NCBI GenBank assembly: GCA_050299555.1
Contig: JBNKWA010000012.1
Span: 62,001-126,000 of the forward strand
Source: JBNKWA01 sp050299555
Lineage (GTDB): Bacteria; Pseudomonadota; Alphaproteobacteria; Rhodobacterales; Rhodobacteraceae
Direction of reading: 5' to 3'
Length of the DNA: 64,000 nt
Shown one piece after another: positions 52,610 to 60,905 of the stretch. The translations under genes were made by a program, and so were the position numbers. The stretch's first letter is position 1; the number at the start of each line of letters is the position of its first letter. The notes below the pieces were generated by a model that saw only the letters and a program-made list of their open reading frames with translations, did no database searches and was not told the DNA's origin.

Positions 52610-53548
52610 CTACCAGTGAAACGGGTCGGTGACGTTCCGCCTGCCCAGCATGAAGGCATCGGCCACATGCACCAGCGGGGCAAGGTCCACGTCGCGGGCG
52701 CCCGCCGCCACCAGCTCGGCGAAGCGGGCATAGATGGTGTCGTATTCGCCCCTCAGCGCCGCCTCGGTCGCCTTGTCCTGCCGCACCCCGTCGATGGCCA
52801 GCGCTGTGCCGCCCAGGGTCAGCTCCAGTGTGCCGGCATCGGTCTCCACCGTGATGTTCCAGGTCTGGTCACCCTCCTGCCGCCAGTCGAAGTCGACTGC
52901 GATGGCCGCCCCGGCGGCGTCGGCGAGGCCGAGGCGCGCCGCGATCGGGGTCTCGGCATTGGCGGGAAACTCCAGCTCCGCGCCGGTGACATGCACCGGC
53001 TCGGGCAGGATATGGGTCAGGATCGACAGCGCGTTGATGCCCGGATCGAAGACCCCGACGCCGCCGGCCTTCCAGATCCAATCCTGCCCCGGATGCCAGC
53101 GCCGCACGTCCTCGCGCCAGACGATCTCGCCCCGGCTGACGGTCTTGTCCGCCAGCCACGCCCTGGCCGCCTCGACCATGGGCGCGTGGCGCGAATGCCA
53201 GGTGGCATACAGCGTCAGCCCCCTGGCCTCGGCCAGCCGCTCCAGCGCCTGCACCTCGGCGATGGTGGCCCCGGGCGGCTTTTCCAGAAGCACGTGGCGG
53301 CCGGCCGTCAGCGCCTGGTGCGCGGCGGCATAGCGCGCCATCGGCGGCTGGCACAGGGCAACGCAGGTGATGTCGGGCCGCGCCGCCAGCATGGTGCCGA
53401 GATCGGTGAAGTTCTCCACCCCGTCGATGGTGGCGTTGCGGCTGACGCCCGCCGCCAGCTCGAACGCTGGCGACTTGGCGATAGACGGGATGTGCTGGTC
53501 CCGCGCGATCTTGCCGACGCCGTGGATGGCGACCTTGCTGACCGCCAT
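52610..53548 (-). CDS. Gfo/Idh/MocA sugar dehydrogenase (D-galactose/L-arabinose 1-dehydrogenase type)
   Basis: The 312-aa protein starts MAVSKVAIHGVGKIARDQHI with a Rossmann GxGxIA motif. LEKPPGATIAEVQALERLAE holds the family EKP motif, and the substrate domain contains GGVGVFDPGINALSILTHIL. This sequence set resembles L-arabinose and D-galactose 1-dehydrogenases of non-phosphorylative pathways. Its start shares one base with the upstream dehydratase stop (TGATG). It is the last gene of the operon and would oxidise the aldose to a lactone. Confidence 0.82.
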   Translation of the reverse strand: MAVSKVAIHGVGKIARDQHIPSIAKSPAFELAAGVSRNATIDGVENFTDLGTMLAARPDITCVALCQPPMARYAAAHQALTAGRHVLLEKPPGATIAEVQALERLAEARGLTLYATWHSRHAPMVEAARAWLADKTVSRGEIVWREDVRRWHPGQDWIWKAGGVGVFDPGINALSILTHILPEPVHVTGAELEFPANAETPIAARLGLADAAGAAIAVDFDWRQEGDQTWNITVETDAGTLELTLGGTALAIDGVRQDKATEAALRGEYDTIYARFAELVAAGARDVDLAPLVHVADAFMLGRRNVTDPFHW

Positions 53549-55290
53549 CAGTGGCTCTCGCGCCCCACTGCGTTGCCGCGGCAACCCTTGAGAAAGTCGA
53601 GATCGGCGCCGGTATCGGCCCCTTCCACATGCTGGTGGAAAAGCTGCGCATAGCCGCCGTCGGGCACCGGCACCGGCGGCGTCCATTCCGCCAGCCGCGC
53701 CTTCAGCTCGTCGTCGGAGATGTCGAGATGCAGGCGCCGCCCGGCCACGTCGAGCTCGATCATGTCGCCAGACCGGACCACCGCCAGCGGCCCGCCCGCC
53801 GCCGCCTCGGGGCTGGTATGCAGCACCACGGTGCCATAGGCGGTGCCCGACATGCGCGCGTCCGAGATCCGCACCATGTCGGTGATGCCCTTGCGCAGCA
53901 CCTTCGGCGGCAGGCCCATGTTGCCGACCTCGGCCATGCCGGGATAGCCCTTGGGCCCGCAGTTCTTCAGCACCATCACGCAGGTCTCGTCGATGTCGAG
54001 GGCCTCGTCCTCGATCCGCGCCTTGTAGTCGTCGATGTCCTCGAAGACGACCGCCCGGCCGCGATGCTGCATCAGCGCCGGCGTTGCCGCCGAGGGCTTT
54101 AGCACCGCACCGTTGGGCGCCAGGTTGCCCTTCAGCACCACCACGCCGCCGGACTTGGTCAGCGCCTTCTCGGCCGGCAGGATCACCTCCTCGTTGTGGT
54201 TGGCGACGTCCTTCACCTGCTCCCACATCGATTGGCCCGAGACGGTCAGCACGTCGCGGTTCAGCAGCCCGGCCTCGCCCAACCGCTTGATCACCACCGG
54301 TAGGCCGCCGGCATAGAAGAATTCCTCCATCAGGTACTCGCCCGACGGCATCAGGTTGACGATGGTGGGCACGTCGCGGCCCCAGGCGTCCCAGTCGTCG
54401 AGGGTCAGGTCGATCCCGACCCGGCCGGCGATGGCCAGAAGGTGGATCACCGCGTTGGTCGACCCGCCGATGGCGGCATTGGTACGGATGGCGTTCTGGA
54501 ACGCCTCGCGGGTCAGCACGTCCGAGGGCTTCAGGTCGTCCTTGACCATCTGCACGATGCGCCGGCCCGAGACATGCGCCATCACCCGCCGGCGGCTGTC
54601 CACCGCCGGGATCGCGGCGTTGCCCGACAGCGCCATGCCCAGCGCCTCGGCCATCGAGGCCATGGTCGAGGCAGTGCCCATGGTGTTGCACGAGCCGGGG
54701 CTGCGCGACATCGAGGCCTCGGCCTCGACGAACTCCTCGGCCGTCATCTCGCCGGCCTTCACCGCCTCGGAGAATTTCCAGATATGGGTGCCCGAGCCCA
54801 CCCGCTCGCCGCGGAAATAGCCGTTCAGCATCGGCCCGCCGGTGACCACGATCGACGGTACGTCGCACGAGGCGGCACCCATCAGCAGCGACGGCGTGGT
54901 CTTGTCGCAGCCCACCAGCAGCACGCAGCCATCCATCTGTTGGCCGCGGATGGTCTCCTCCACCGCCATCGCGGCGAGGTTGCGGAACATCATCGCGGTC
55001 GGCCGATAGGCCGATTCCGAGACCGAATAGACCGGCACGTCCACCGGCAGCCCGCCGGCCTCGTAGACGCCATGCTTCACCCGCTGCGCCAGGTCATGCA
55101 GATGCGCGTTGCAGGGGTTGAGCTCGGAATAGGTATTCAGGATGCCGATCACCGGGCGGCCGTCGAACAGGTCCGCCGGCAGGCCCTGGTTCTTCATCCA
55201 GGCGCGATGATAGATCGCGTCCTTCGAGGTGCCGCCGAACCATTCCTGACTGCGGAGCTTGCGGGGCCATTTGGCGGGCTTGAAGGTCAT
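53548..55290 (-). CDS. IlvD/Edd-family dehydratase, probable L-arabinonate/aldonate dehydratase
   Basis: The 580-aa Fe-S dehydratase contains conserved cysteines in NPCNAHLHDLA, GCDKTTPS and SRSPGSCNTMGTASTM, and the C-terminal GMAEVGNMGLPPKVLRKGI. The N-terminal RSQEWFGGTSKDAIYHRAWM and length match sugar-acid dehydratases (arabinonate, xylonate, galactonate) rather than IlvD proper. It converts an aldonate to a 2-keto-3-deoxy acid. The ATG at 55290 has GAGG about 10 nt upstream. Confidence 0.87.
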   Translation of the reverse strand: MTFKPAKWPRKLRSQEWFGGTSKDAIYHRAWMKNQGLPADLFDGRPVIGILNTYSELNPCNAHLHDLAQRVKHGVYEAGGLPVDVPVYSVSESAYRPTAMMFRNLAAMAVEETIRGQQMDGCVLLVGCDKTTPSLLMGAASCDVPSIVVTGGPMLNGYFRGERVGSGTHIWKFSEAVKAGEMTAEEFVEAEASMSRSPGSCNTMGTASTMASMAEALGMALSGNAAIPAVDSRRRVMAHVSGRRIVQMVKDDLKPSDVLTREAFQNAIRTNAAIGGSTNAVIHLLAIAGRVGIDLTLDDWDAWGRDVPTIVNLMPSGEYLMEEFFYAGGLPVVIKRLGEAGLLNRDVLTVSGQSMWEQVKDVANHNEEVILPAEKALTKSGGVVVLKGNLAPNGAVLKPSAATPALMQHRGRAVVFEDIDDYKARIEDEALDIDETCVMVLKNCGPKGYPGMAEVGNMGLPPKVLRKGITDMVRISDARMSGTAYGTVVLHTSPEAAAGGPLAVVRSGDMIELDVAGRRLHLDISDDELKARLAEWTPPVPVPDGGYAQLFHQHVEGADTGADLDFLKGCRGNAVGRESH

Positions 55291-55301
55291 CTGGGTATTC
55301 C

Positions 55302-56300
55302 TCAAAGCGGGGTGACGGCCACCGCCTCGTCACGGGCGGGGCTGGATGCGACGGAAAGCGGGTTCTTCAGCGGCAGGCCGAACGGCGCGGCCTCGATCTC
55401 GAATACGTCGCCCGGCTCGGCGCGGATGCCGTCGGCAAAGCTGAGCGTCGCGGTGCCGAAATAGTGCACGTGGACGTCGCCGGGCTGTCGGAACAGCGGA
55501 TACTTGAAATGGTGGTGCTCCAGGTTGGCCAGGCTGTGGCTCATGTTGGCCTCGCCCGACAGGAACGGCTTCTCCCAAAGCACCTTGCCGCCCCGCAGGA
55601 TGCGGCTCTTGCCCTCGACGCTTTCGGGCAGGCCCCCGAGCAGGATCTCCGGGCCAAAGCTCGACGGCCTCAGCTTGGAATGCGCCAGCCACAGATAGTT
55701 CACCCGCTCGGTGACGTGGTCCGAGAACTCGTTGCCGAGCGCGAAGCCGACCCGAAAGGGGGTGCCGTCCTCGCCGATGACATAGATGCCGGCGATCTCC
55801 GGCTCCTCGCCGGCGTCGTCGGCGAAGGCGGGCGAGACCAACGCCGCGCCCGGCGCCACCAGCGCGTGGCCATTGCCCTTGTAGAACCATTCCGGCTGCA
55901 CGCCGATCCCCGCCGCCGGCTTGCCGTTCTCCAGCCCCATGCGGAACATCTTCATGGAATCGGTCAGCGCCTCGGCCTCGTCGTCCAGCTTGGCGTGCAT
56001 CGCATCGCGGGTGGCGGCCGAGCCCAGATGGGTCAGCCCGGTGCCGGTCACGTGCAGATGCGCCGGGTCGGGATGGGTGATCGGCGCCAGCAACTCGCCC
56101 GCCTCGCAGGCTGCGGCAAGGTCCACCGTCTCGCCGGTGCCATGGCCGCGGATGGTCTCGGCCAGCCCGCGTCCGCTCGCCGCCGCCTCCAGCGCCAGGC
56201 TGCGCAGATCGGCGGCACCGGGAACGACCCGTGCCTCGGCGCCTTCGCGCGCCACGACCCGAACGCCGCCACCGGCGGTCCTCAGCTGCGAGACCAGCAT
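55302..56300 (-). CDS. AraD1/GguC family protein (FAH superfamily)
   Basis: The 332-aa protein of the fumarylacetoacetate-hydrolase fold has HVTGTGLTHLGSAATRDAMH, QPEWFYKGNGHALVAPGAAL, EPEIAGIYVIGEDGTPFRVG and NEFSDHVTE. This corresponds to the AraD1/GguC group found with sugar operons, thought to act on 2-keto-3-deoxy acids. It is the first gene of the three-gene operon, 11 bp before the dehydratase. A sugar ABC transporter, usual neighbour, is not present here. Confidence 0.82.
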   Translation of the reverse strand: MLVSQLRTAGGGVRVVAREGAEARVVPGAADLRSLALEAAASGRGLAETIRGHGTGETVDLAAACEAGELLAPITHPDPAHLHVTGTGLTHLGSAATRDAMHAKLDDEAEALTDSMKMFRMGLENGKPAAGIGVQPEWFYKGNGHALVAPGAALVSPAFADDAGEEPEIAGIYVIGEDGTPFRVGFALGNEFSDHVTERVNYLWLAHSKLRPSSFGPEILLGGLPESVEGKSRILRGGKVLWEKPFLSGEANMSHSLANLEHHHFKYPLFRQPGDVHVHYFGTATLSFADGIRAEPGDVFEIEAAPFGLPLKNPLSVASSPARDEAVAVTPL

Positions 56301-56439
56301 GCGCTTCCCCCTGTCCGTCTGATACTTCGATCAGTTACGCCTTGATGGTCCGCCAGCCAAAAATGCGCAAGCCCGACGTGCACAAGCGCAACAGGGGGCA
56401 GGGCCGGGCCGGTGCGACCCGGCTGCCGCGGTCAGCCGC

Positions 56440-57006
56440 TCACTGGGCCGGCCCAGCACCTGGTTCCGACAGGATCAGCGCCGTCCGCGCCTCGCAGACC
56501 AGGCTCAGCGCATGGGCCGCCCTGAGCGGTGCCCAGATCTGCTGCAGGTCCTCGGCGGTGACGTTCACCACCTGAACCGCTGCCGGCTTGATAGCGGCCA
56601 CCGGCGGTGGCTCGGCGCCCGGAAACTCCGCCCCGACGATGCCGGCCAGGGTCTCGGCGTCCACGATCGGGCTCCGCGTGAGGGCGGCCAGCGCCACCGC
56701 CATAAGCCGCTGTGGCACCAGCAGCCGTTCGTCGCCGTGGAAGGACAACAGATAGCGCAGCGTCAGTGACAGTGCCGTGCTGTCCGGTCGCTCTCCGCGC
56801 GGCCCCGGTTCCGGGGCGCCGCGAAGCGCCGGGTCGATCGCGGCCAGATAGAGATAGACGTTCACCACCCCGGCCCGGCTGCGGTCGAGCTGGTCCGGGT
56901 GCAGGCTCACCACATCGGCGGAAAGATCGGGCGTGCCGTTGATCGCGGCCTGGATGATCTGCCGGATGGCCAGGGTAATCGCGGCAATCGTGGTGTCCTG
57001 ATTCAT
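56440..57006 (-). CDS. orphan DUF4255 (Pvc16 N-terminal domain) protein
   Basis: The 188-aa protein has the DUF4255 pattern: TTIAAITLAIRQIIQAAING, GVVNVYLYLAAIDPALRGAP, LSLTLRYLLSFHGDERLLVP and LQQIWAPLRAAHALSLVCEA. In known systems this domain caps the tube of contractile injection systems (Pvc16/Afp16). No sheath, tube, baseplate or AAA gene is visible within this window. It lies beside tRNA-Lys and could be the remnant of an island. The start at 57006 (MNQDTTIAAI) is favoured. Confidence 0.78.
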   Translation of the reverse strand: MNQDTTIAAITLAIRQIIQAAINGTPDLSADVVSLHPDQLDRSRAGVVNVYLYLAAIDPALRGAPEPGPRGERPDSTALSLTLRYLLSFHGDERLLVPQRLMAVALAALTRSPIVDAETLAGIVGAEFPGAEPPPVAAIKPAAVQVVNVTAEDLQQIWAPLRAAHALSLVCEARTALILSEPGAGPAQ

Positions 57007-57160
57007 GCCATGGCTCCGCCGATCCACCGGCGCCCTGGCCGGCGCCCCATCCTCGCAGCGGACGCACCGTGATGAAAGCCGGCCGCGCCGCCACTGGGCC
57101 ACAAGCGGAACCGGAGGCAACGCCACCGGCCGCTTGAACCACCCAATGCCCTGAAAAGGT

Positions 57161-57235
57161 TGGTGAGCGGAGAGGGGATCGAACCCTCGACAGGCTGATT
57201 AAGAGTCAGCTGCTCTACCACTGAGCTACCCGCCC
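57161..57235 (-). tRNA. tRNA-Lys(CTT)
   Basis: On the minus strand GGGCGGG pairs with TCCGCTC with three G-U pairs, TA joins to the D-arm GCTCAGTGGTAGAGC, and the anticodon stem GCTGA/TCAGC encloses CTCTTAA. The anticodon is CTT (57203-57201), and the T-arm GAGGG TTCGATC CCCTC is perfect. The genome-encoded ACCA end lies at 57164-57161. Confidence 0.93.
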
Positions 57236-57313
57236 GCCGGCGGCTATAAGGGATTCGTTTCGGCTTGCCAAGTGGCGCTTCGCCGCCTGGTTTCCACTCC
57301 CGCGCGCCCCGTC

Positions 57314-58252
57314 TCAGTTGACCGGCGACAGCAGCGGCTTCCCGGCGAAATGGGCGGCAAGGTTGTCCACCACCGATTGCGCCATGGCGTCGCGGGTCTC
57401 CACCGTGCCGCTGGCGTGATGGGGGTAAAGCACCACGTTGGGCAGTGCCGACAGCTCGGGGCTGTCGGTGGGCTCGGTCGCGAACACGTCGAGGCCCGCA
57501 CAGCCCAGCGTCCCCGACTGCAGCGCCGCGATCAGCGCCGGCTCGTCCACCACCGACCCGCGCGAGATGTTGACCAGGCATCCCTGCGGCCCCAGGGCCG
57601 CGATCACCTGGCCGGAGATCAGCCCCATGGTGCCGGCCCCGCCGGCGGTGGCCACGATCAGGGTGTCGGCCCAATCCGCCAGTGACAGCGGATCGGCGAA
57701 ATAGGGATAGTCGACGCCCGCCTTCTTGCTGCGGCTGAAATAGCCCACCTGCATCGACATCGCCTCGCAGCGGCGGGCGATGCCGGCGCCGATCTGCCCC
57801 AGCCCGGCAATGCCGACGCGCTTGCCCCAGGCGGCGGTGGTCAGCGGGAACGCTCCCTCGCTGACCCACTTCCCGGCCCGGAAATAGGCATCCGCCTCGA
57901 TCAGCCGCCGCCGGGCCGCCAGCATCAGCATGATCGCGCAGTCGGCGACGTCGTCCAGAAGCGCCGCCGACGAATTGGTCAGCTTCACCCCGCGGTCGTT
58001 CAGCGCCGCCACGTCGATCGACTCGTAGCCGGCGCTGACGCAGGCCACCACCTTCAGCTTGGGCAGCTTGTCGACCAGCGCGCGGTCCAGCGTGACGTGC
58101 CCGCTGGTGACCACGGCCTCGCAATTCGCCGCCGCCGCGATCACCGCCTCGCGGTCGGCAGCCTCATCGGCCCGGTGCAGGGTATAGGCTTCCTCCAGCT
58201 GGGCCATCTGGCGCGGGGCGATGGCGGAAAGGACTAGGACGTCGGATTTCAT
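57314..58252 (-). CDS. D-isomer-specific 2-hydroxyacid dehydrogenase
   Basis: The 312-aa enzyme has the NAD site VGIAGLGQIGAGIARRCEAM, the catalytic Arg in NISRGSVVDEPAL, Glu in LDVFATEPTDSPEL and His in LYPHHASGT. A basic residue after the Rossmann strand (FSRSKK) suggests NADP preference, as in glyoxylate/hydroxypyruvate reductases. Its start overlaps the upstream ABC ATPase stop by 4 bp (ATGA). Confidence 0.88.
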   Translation of the reverse strand: MKSDVLVLSAIAPRQMAQLEEAYTLHRADEAADREAVIAAAANCEAVVTSGHVTLDRALVDKLPKLKVVACVSAGYESIDVAALNDRGVKLTNSSAALLDDVADCAIMLMLAARRRLIEADAYFRAGKWVSEGAFPLTTAAWGKRVGIAGLGQIGAGIARRCEAMSMQVGYFSRSKKAGVDYPYFADPLSLADWADTLIVATAGGAGTMGLISGQVIAALGPQGCLVNISRGSVVDEPALIAALQSGTLGCAGLDVFATEPTDSPELSALPNVVLYPHHASGTVETRDAMAQSVVDNLAAHFAGKPLLSPVN

Positions 58253-59799
58253 GACTGGGCATCTTCCATAATTCTCGGGGCTTCCGAGTTGCGTGCGGCG
58301 CGGCGTGCGGCCTGCACCTCGGGGTCGGGGTCCAGGCTCGCAGCCAGCAGATTGCGGGTATAGGCTTGGCGCGGGGATTGGAAGAACAGATAGGCCAGCC
58401 CCAGCCGCGCCCTCAGCTCGGCCAGAAGCGCGATCACCTGCGCCTGCACCTGAACGTCGAGCGCGCTGACAGCCTCGTCGCAGATGATCACCTCGGGTTC
58501 CAGCGCCAGGGCCCGGGCAATGGCGATGCGCTGCCGCTGTCCGCCCGAGAACTGGTGCGGAAAACGCTGCGCGTGCTCGGGCGCCAGCCCCACCTGCTCC
58601 AGAAGCTCGGCCGCGCGTTCGGCCCAGTGCGCCTTCGGCAGGATCTCGGGGTGGATCGCCCAGGCTTCCGCGATCAGGTCGAACACCCGCATGCGGGGGT
58701 TCAGGCTTTGGGTCGGGTCCTGAAACACCATCTGGATGTCGCGCCGCATGGCGAACAGCTCCGCCGGCGTCAGGCTGAAAAGGTCCCGCCCCTTGTAGAA
58801 GGCCTTGCCCGCCGTCGGCTCCTCAAGCCTGAGCAGCGTGCGCGCCAGTGTCGACTTTCCCGACCCGCTTTCGCCGACGATGGCAACGCATTCGCCGGGC
58901 ATCAGGTCGAGACTCGCGCCGTTGAGCGCCTGAAACGAGCCGAAGCTCTTCGACAGCCCCTCGATCACCAGCAAGGGCTCGCCGGTTTCCTCGCGGTCCG
59001 GCGCCATCTCGCCGCGGCCGGGGGCGGCGGCGATCAGCTCGCGGGTATAGGCATGGCGCGGGTTGGCGTGCACCTCGCGCACCGGCCCTTGCTCGACGAT
59101 GCGGCCGCCGTTCATCACCACCACCCGGTCGGCCACCTCGGCCACCACGCCTAGGTCGTGGGTGATCAACAAGAGCCCCATGCCGGTCTCGTCCTGCAGC
59201 CGCTCCAGCAGGGCCAGGATCTGCGCCTGCACCGTCACGTCCAGCGCCGTCGTGGGCTCGTCGGCGATCAGGATGTCGGGCTTCAGCGCCAGCGCCATGG
59301 CGATCATCAGCCGCTGCCGCTGCCCGCCCGAGAACTGGTGCGGGTACTTGTCGACCGCGGTCTCGGGCTCGGGGATGCCGACCCGGCCCAGCAGTGCCAC
59401 CGTCTCGGCCCGCGCCTCGGCCCGGGTCACGCCGTGGGTCGTCATCGCCTCCTCGATCTGCCAGCCGACGCTGTAGACCGGGTTGAGGTGGCTCAGCGGG
59501 TCCTGAAAGATCATCGCGATGCGCCGGCCGTTGATGTCGCGCCGCTCGGCCGGGTCCATGGTCAGAAGGTTCCGCCCCTCGAACAGCACCTCGCCTTGCG
59601 TGATCTCGCCCGGCGGGCAATCGATCAGGTCCATCACCGCCGCGGCCGAGACCGATTTGCCCGAGCCCGACTCGCCGAGGATCGCCAGCACCTCGCCACG
59701 GTCGAGGTGCCAGCTCACGTCCTCGACCGCCCTGACCCGCCCGCCGATGGTGTGGAAGGCAACCGACAGGTTCCTGACCTCAAGCAGATGCTCAGCCAT
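58249..59799 (-). CDS. dual-ABC ATPase of an oligopeptide-type importer (DppD-DppF fusion), second NBD lacking the H-loop
   Basis: The 516-aa fusion of two NBDs. NBD1 is complete: GESGSGKSVSAAAV, FSGGQRQRLMIAMA, DILIADEPTTALD and the H-loop LLITHDLGVVAEVADRV. NBD2 has GESGSGKSTLARTL, the Q-loop VFQDPTQSLNPRM, FSGGQRQRIAIARALALEPE and IICDEAVSALD, but then reads ARLGLAYLFFQSPRQAYTRN. The normal ISHDLxxV switch-histidine segment and about 35 residues between it and the PRxxYT motif are missing in frame (junction near 58375-58390). ATP hydrolysis at one composite site is probably lost. Confidence 0.88.
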   Translation of the reverse strand: MAEHLLEVRNLSVAFHTIGGRVRAVEDVSWHLDRGEVLAILGESGSGKSVSAAAVMDLIDCPPGEITQGEVLFEGRNLLTMDPAERRDINGRRIAMIFQDPLSHLNPVYSVGWQIEEAMTTHGVTRAEARAETVALLGRVGIPEPETAVDKYPHQFSGGQRQRLMIAMALALKPDILIADEPTTALDVTVQAQILALLERLQDETGMGLLLITHDLGVVAEVADRVVVMNGGRIVEQGPVREVHANPRHAYTRELIAAAPGRGEMAPDREETGEPLLVIEGLSKSFGSFQALNGASLDLMPGECVAIVGESGSGKSTLARTLLRLEEPTAGKAFYKGRDLFSLTPAELFAMRRDIQMVFQDPTQSLNPRMRVFDLIAEAWAIHPEILPKAHWAERAAELLEQVGLAPEHAQRFPHQFSGGQRQRIAIARALALEPEVIICDEAVSALDVQVQAQVIALLAELRARLGLAYLFFQSPRQAYTRNLLAASLDPDPEVQAARRAARNSEAPRIMEDAQS

Positions 59800-60457
59800 C
59801 GCCGCCCCGCTTTTCCAGCCGCCAGCGCTGCATCGGGTCCAGCGCCACCCGCAGCCAGTTCGACAGCAGGTTCAGGCTCAGCGTGGTCACGATGATCGCA
59901 AGGCCGGGCCAGAACGACAGCCACCAGGCCGTTGTCATGTAGGGCCGCCCCTGGGCGACCATCAGCCCCCAGCTCACCTCCGGCGGCTGGATGCCGATGC
60001 CGAGGAACGACAGCGACGACTCGGCCAGCATCACGAAGGCGAAATCCAGTGTGGCGATGGTAAGCAGCGTCGGCAGCACCATGGGCAGGATGTGGCGGAA
60101 GACGATCCGCCGCGCCGAGGCACCCATCGCCTGCGCCGCCTGCACGAACATCCGCTCGCGCAGCTCCAGCACCTCGGCCCGGGTGGTCCTGAGGTAGACC
60201 GGGATGCGGGTGATGGCGAGAACGATCACCAGGTTGAAGACCGAGGCCGACAGCATGTAGAGCACGATCACCGCCAGTAGCAGCGACGGGAACGACATGA
60301 TCACGTCGGCCGCCCGCATGATGAGCTGGCTCAGGCCCTTGCGCGAATAGCCCGCGACCAGCCCCAGCGTCGCGCCGATGGCCAGCGAGCAGGCGACGGC
60401 GGCCACCACTGACGGGCTCGCATTTCGGGCGCGGGTGCCGCCGCGACGCCCCCACAT
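59792..60457 (-). pseudogene. ABC transporter permease (DppC-like), N-terminally truncated
   Basis: Recognisable permease sequence runs from about 60412 to the stop: SVVAAVACSLAIGATLGLVA, the EAA loop region MFVQAAQAMGASARRIVFRH, and the end SLNLLSNWLRVALDPMQRW. The first span and the GTDxLGRD segment expected in DppC are absent. Upstream the frame stays open through unrelated sequence to about 60745, so a shortened product could be made, for example from the ATG at 60457. The substrate-binding protein and DppB partner are also missing, so import function is doubtful. Confidence 0.7.
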
Positions 60458-60905
60458 GCTCGGCACCTGGTCGCGGTGGCACCCGCTGCAGCGTCGCTGG
60501 CCACTCCGAAGCGCCGGGATGCCTGCGGACATGACCCCCCTGCGGGACCGCGGCCATGGCCCGGAGAAGCTTGACGCAGCCTTCGCTGAACCCCCCAAGG
60601 CGGCTGCCAGCTTCGGCACGTCACGGCATGGCTCCTCCCGGGCTAGCCGTCCGCCGGACGCGGCGAGGCTGCCTGCAGAGCTTCCCGAAAACCCGATCAA
60701 CTTGTCAATAGTCAAATGGCGCCGCCGGCCGTATTTTTCAGACATCTCAAAAATAGTTTCTATGGCAATAAGTTACGAGTAGACTTCGATAAGACTTGCA
60801 AGACATCTGTGTCCTTCCAACTTGACAACTTGTCACGACGACGGCCAGTCTGGCGCCCGTTGACGGTGTGATGGCGCTCGGCGCCGCAAGGAAAGGCGAC
60901 AGCTT
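60458..60905. promoter_or_regulatory. intergenic region at a rearrangement junction, with operator-like repeats
   Basis: About 450 bp between the truncated permease and the sialidase-like gene. The left part is GC-rich with no gene; from about 60700 it becomes AT-rich. It contains TGACAACTTGTCA at 60823-60835, a perfect 6-bp inverted repeat around one base, and a related ACTTGTCAATAGTCAA at 60700-60715. These are suitable for a GntR/FadR-like or similar repressor of the plus-strand operon. No regulator gene is in the window. Confidence 0.45.

Noticed and set aside
56440..57006. A complete contractile injection system or type VI cluster
   Set aside because: Flanking genes are a sugar operon and tRNA-Lys; no sheath, tube, baseplate or ClpV-type gene is visible.
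60412..60780. Insertion sequence at the permease truncation
   Set aside because: No transposase frame, terminal inverted repeats or target duplication could be seen.
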